This document shows, in pieces, positions 6,327 to 8,922 of a stretch of 8,922 bases of DNA. Below the pieces are notes generated by a model. That model was not told where the DNA came from. It worked only from the letters and a program-made list of their open reading frames with translations, and searched no databases. The stretch covers positions 1 to 8,922 of the forward strand of contig JAFPCE010000014.1 of NCBI GenBank assembly GCA_017390245.1. Reading direction: 5' to 3'. The first letter of the stretch is position 1, and each line of letters starts with the position of its first letter. The position numbers were made by a program, and so were the translations under genes. Source of the stretch: Selenomonadaceae bacterium (lineage in GTDB: Bacteria; Bacillota; Negativicutes; Selenomonadales; Selenomonadaceae).

Positions 6327-7949
6327 ATGATTGCAACTAGTGGTGTTACACTACAATTTGGTAAGAGAGTTTTATTTAAAGATGTTTCCATTAAGTTTAC
6401 TCCTGGCAACTGCTATGGTGTCATTGGTGCTAATGGTGCCGGCAAGTCTACCTTTTTAAAGCTGTTAAGCGGCGAGATTGAGCCAACCAATGGTTCTATT
6501 GATATTACTCCCGGCGAGCGTATGTCCGTACTGCGCCAGGATCACTTTGAGTTTGATGAATTTGAAGTTTTGCGTACAGTTATTATGGGTAACAAGCATC
6601 TGGTAGACATCATGGATGAAAAGGATGCTATTTATGCTAAGCCTGATTTTAGTGATGAAGACGGCATCAGAGCTGGTGAGCTGGAGGCAGAGTTTGCTGA
6701 GCTGAATGGCTGGGATGCTGAGGCTGATGCGGCCAAGCTGTTAAATGGCCTGGGCATTGGTGAAGAATTCCATTATCAGAAGATGGCTGAGCTGGATCCC
6801 AGCTTAAAGGTGCGTGTACTTTTGGCGCAGGCACTTTTTGGCAATCCTGATATTCTGCTGCTGGACGAGCCTACCAACCATCTGGACTTAGCTTCTATTA
6901 ACTGGTTAGAGGATTTCTTAGCTGGCTTTGAAAATACAGTAATTGTTGTATCCCATGACCGCCACTTCTTAAATCAGGTTTGTACTCATATTGCTGATGT
7001 GGACTTTGGCAAGATTCAGCTGTATGTGGGCAACTATGATTTCTGGTATCATTCCAGCCAGCTGGCACAGCAGTTAGCTAGAGATGCCAACAAGAAAAAG
7101 GAAGAGAAGATTAAGGAACTGCAGACCTTTATTGCACGTTTTGCTGCTAATGCTTCTAAGTCCAAGCAGGCAACTTCCCGTAAGAAGCTGTTAGATAAGA
7201 TTACCTTGGAGGATATTAAGCCTTCTTCCAGACGTTATCCATATATTGCCTTTACTCCAGACCGTGAGGCTGGCGATCAGCTGCTGCTGGTAGAGGGCAT
7301 TTCCAAGACTGTAGATGGTGTAAAGGTGCTGAACAATGTTTCCTTTACCGTCAGAAAGGGAGATAAGATTGCCTTTACCGGTCCAAATAGTGCTGGTAAA
7401 ACTGCTCTTTTCCAGATTTTAATGGGTGAGATGGAGCCAGATGAGGGTTCTTTCAAGTGGGGGGTAACTACTACCCAGGCATATTTGCCAAACGATAATA
7501 CTGAGTATTTTGAAGGCTGCGAGCTGAGCCTGACTGACTGGCTGCGCCAGTACTCCAAGGATCCAGACGAATCCTTTGTACGTGGCTTCTTAGGCCGCAT
7601 GCTCTTCAGCGGTGAGGAAAGCTTAAAGAAGGCTTCTGTTATTTCCGGTGGTGAAAAGGTCCGCTGCATGCTGTCCAAGATGATGCTCAGCGGTGCTAAT
7701 GTACTGCTGATGGATGAGCCTACTAACCATCTTGATTTGGAGTCTATTACTGCATTAAATGACGGCTTGATTGGTTTCAAGGGCACTTTGCTTTTCGTTT
7801 CCCATGACCATCAGTTTGTACAGACCATTGCAGACCGCATTATTGAGCTGACTCCAGAGGGAGTATATGACAAGCTTACCAGTTATGACGATTTCCTGGC
7901 TGATACTGAAACACAGGAACGCCTGGCAGCTATGTACAACAAGGAATAA
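6327..7949 (+). CDS. ABC-F family ATP-binding protein (YbiT-like ribosome-associated ATPase)
   Basis: This 540-residue protein has two ABC domains and no membrane segment, the layout of ABC-F translation factors that bind the ribosomal E site rather than transport solutes. Domain 1: Walker A GANGAGKST (34-42), degenerate signature ELDPSLKVR (155-163), Walker B LLLDEP (177-182), switch SHD (209-211). The charged interdomain linker spans about 240-305 and includes FAANASKSKQATSRKK, the segment that reaches the peptidyl-tRNA in this class. Domain 2: Walker A GPNSAGKTA (352-360), signature ISGGEKVR (439-446), LLMDEP (460-465), SHD (492-494). The degenerate first signature and linker wording resemble E. 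coli YbiT. The ATG is preceded by AGAGGAAAG. It is the last gene before the terminator. A housekeeping role in relieving stalled ribosomes is more likely than drug resistance, but this is inference. Confidence 0.93.
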   Translation: MIATSGVTLQFGKRVLFKDVSIKFTPGNCYGVIGANGAGKSTFLKLLSGEIEPTNGSIDITPGERMSVLRQDHFEFDEFEVLRTVIMGNKHLVDIMDEKDAIYAKPDFSDEDGIRAGELEAEFAELNGWDAEADAAKLLNGLGIGEEFHYQKMAELDPSLKVRVLLAQALFGNPDILLLDEPTNHLDLASINWLEDFLAGFENTVIVVSHDRHFLNQVCTHIADVDFGKIQLYVGNYDFWYHSSQLAQQLARDANKKKEEKIKELQTFIARFAANASKSKQATSRKKLLDKITLEDIKPSSRRYPYIAFTPDREAGDQLLLVEGISKTVDGVKVLNNVSFTVRKGDKIAFTGPNSAGKTALFQILMGEMEPDEGSFKWGVTTTQAYLPNDNTEYFEGCELSLTDWLRQYSKDPDESFVRGFLGRMLFSGEESLKKASVISGGEKVRCMLSKMMLSGANVLLMDEPTNHLDLESITALNDGLIGFKGTLLFVSHDHQFVQTIADRIIELTPEGVYDKLTSYDDFLADTETQERLAAMYNKE

Positions 7950-7956
7950 GGTATAT

Positions 7957-7984
7957 AGGGGCGTTTCTGGCGCCCCTTATTTTT
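7957..7984 (+). terminator. Rho-independent terminator after the ABC-F gene
   Basis: AGGGGCG (7957-7963), a 7-nt loop, CGCCCCT (7971-7977), then TATTTTT form a GC-rich 7-bp hairpin followed by a U-run, starting 7 nt after the ABC-F stop. It is the only convincing intrinsic terminator in the window and marks the end of the long upstream transcription unit. Confidence 0.88.
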
Positions 7985-8016
7985 GAGATGATTTTTGGTA
8001 CAACAAGGAGAAAAAC

Positions 8017-8922
8017 GTGAAGACATTTTTAGAATTGAATGTATCAGAGGTATTGTGTAATGAGCTGAAGAAAATGGGCATTACAGAGGCAACTCCTGTA
8101 CAGGAGGAAGCCATTCCTGCCCTGCGCAACGGCAAGGATACCATCGTTCAGGCTCAGACTGGCACAGGCAAGACACTGGCCTTTTTACTACCTCTTTTTG
8201 ATAAAATCAAGGTGCAGGCAGATAATATCCAGACTATTATCATCACTCCTACCAGGGAGCTGACTCTGCAGATTGCTAGGGTAGCCGCTTCACTGGGGAA
8301 GGCTGATGGCGTCCGCACTCTGGCTATCTATGGGGGACAGGATATTGAACGACAGAAGCGCAAGCTTGGCCGGGAGCCTCATGTGATTATAGGTACTCCA
8401 GGCCGCATACTGGATCATTTACGCCGGAAAACCATGAATTTCAGCAACACCAACCGCATTGTTTTAGATGAGGCTGATGAAATGCTGCACCGGGGCTTTT
8501 TGGAGGACGTGGAGGCAATTTTATCTGCTATGGCTAAGGACAGGCAGATTATGCTGTTTTCTGCAACCATGCCAGATAAGGTAAAGGCATTAGCACACCG
8601 CTATATGTTTGAAACCCAGCATATTACCATCAAGGCTGAAAACATTACATTGGATAATATTCAGCAAAAGGTAATAGATACTATAGAAGATTCCAAGCTG
8701 GATAAGCTGTGCGAGCTGATTAATGAGCATCAGCCATATCTGGCTATGGTATTCTGCTCAACTAAGGCCAGGGTGTCACAGGTGGCCATGGCACTGGCAA
8801 GGCGGGGCTATCTTGCTGATGAACTGCAGGGTGATTTATCCCAGCTGCAGCGGACCAATGTGTTGAAGAAATTCCGTGAGGCCAAGCTGCAGATTCTGGT
8901 TACTACGGATATTGCCGCCAGA
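8017..8922 (+). CDS. DEAD-box ATP-dependent RNA helicase (5' part, runs off right edge)
   Basis: The first 302 codons are present and open to the window end. The start is GTG at 8017, supported by AAGGAG at 8005-8010, six bases upstream. Motifs in order: Q motif GITEATPVQ (21-29), Walker A AQTGTGKT (46-53), PTREL (78-82), GG (106-107), TPGR (127-130), DEAD (151-154), SAT (182-184), VFCST (245-249) and QILVTTDIAAR (292-302). The HRxGR motif and any C-terminal RNA-binding extension lie beyond the edge. DEAD-box proteins of this type (CshA/DeaD/RhlE-like) unwind short RNA duplexes in ribosome assembly or mRNA decay, often in the cold. The subgroup cannot be fixed without the C terminus. It follows the terminator by 32 nt, so its own promoter is expected, but none is clear in that gap. 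Confidence 0.95.
   Translation, partial: MKTFLELNVSEVLCNELKKMGITEATPVQEEAIPALRNGKDTIVQAQTGTGKTLAFLLPLFDKIKVQADNIQTIIITPTRELTLQIARVAASLGKADGVRTLAIYGGQDIERQKRKLGREPHVIIGTPGRILDHLRRKTMNFSNTNRIVLDEADEMLHRGFLEDVEAILSAMAKDRQIMLFSATMPDKVKALAHRYMFETQHITIKAENITLDNIQQKVIDTIEDSKLDKLCELINEHQPYLAMVFCSTKARVSQVAMALARRGYLADELQGDLSQLQRTNVLKKFREAKLQILVTTDIAAR

Noticed and set aside
7277..7786. 169-residue open frame on the - strand
   Set aside because: It is antisense to the second ATPase domain of the ABC-F gene, whose motifs are intact. No recognisable protein features.

Overview
The window is an ordinary, tightly packed bacterial chromosome segment with ten protein genes, all on the + strand, two of them cut by the window edges. 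Gene order (rsgA then rpe), good Shine-Dalgarno sites, frequent TTG/GTG start candidates and a moderately AT-leaning base composition suggest a low-GC Bacillota relative. A Negativicutes-type anaerobe is my best guess, but that placement is an inference and not proven by any single gene. I see no tRNA or rRNA gene, insertion sequence, phage gene or CRISPR array.

Layout. Bases 1-126 hold the end of rsgA (ribosome assembly GTPase). It is followed by rpe (pentose phosphate epimerase), queC (preQ0 synthase) and folE2 (GTP cyclohydrolase of the metal-flexible IB type). Next come a ChbG/YdjC/HpnK-type deacetylase, an integral membrane protein of the flippase-like (UPF0104/LPG-synthase transmembrane) family and a divergent NCS2/AzgA-type permease. 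These last three are translationally linked: the deacetylase and flippase-like genes overlap by 8 nt, and the flippase-like and permease genes overlap by 14-20 nt. A secreted glucosaminidase-domain protein and a YbiT-like ABC-F ATPase follow. The run ends at a clear intrinsic terminator at 7957-7984. A DEAD-box RNA helicase then starts with GTG and runs off the right edge.

How the genes work together. RsgA, QueC/FolE2 (leading to queuosine in tRNA anticodons), the ABC-F ATPase and the DEAD-box helicase all bear on ribosome or tRNA function. The deacetylase, flippase-like protein and glucosaminidase point to cell-envelope glycan metabolism. FolE2 makes dihydroneopterin triphosphate, the first intermediate for both folate and preQ0. 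QueC completes preQ0 from 7-carboxy-7-deazaguanine. The intermediate enzymes QueD and QueE are not encoded here. From rsgA to the ABC-F gene the spacing (overlaps to 49 nt) fits one long transcript, with a possible internal promoter near 5467-5495.

I found no clearly new system. The two places most worth a second look are the overlapping deacetylase/flippase-like pair, a possible lipid-linked sugar modification and translocation module, and the permease, whose core substrate-site motifs differ from those of known purine transporters.
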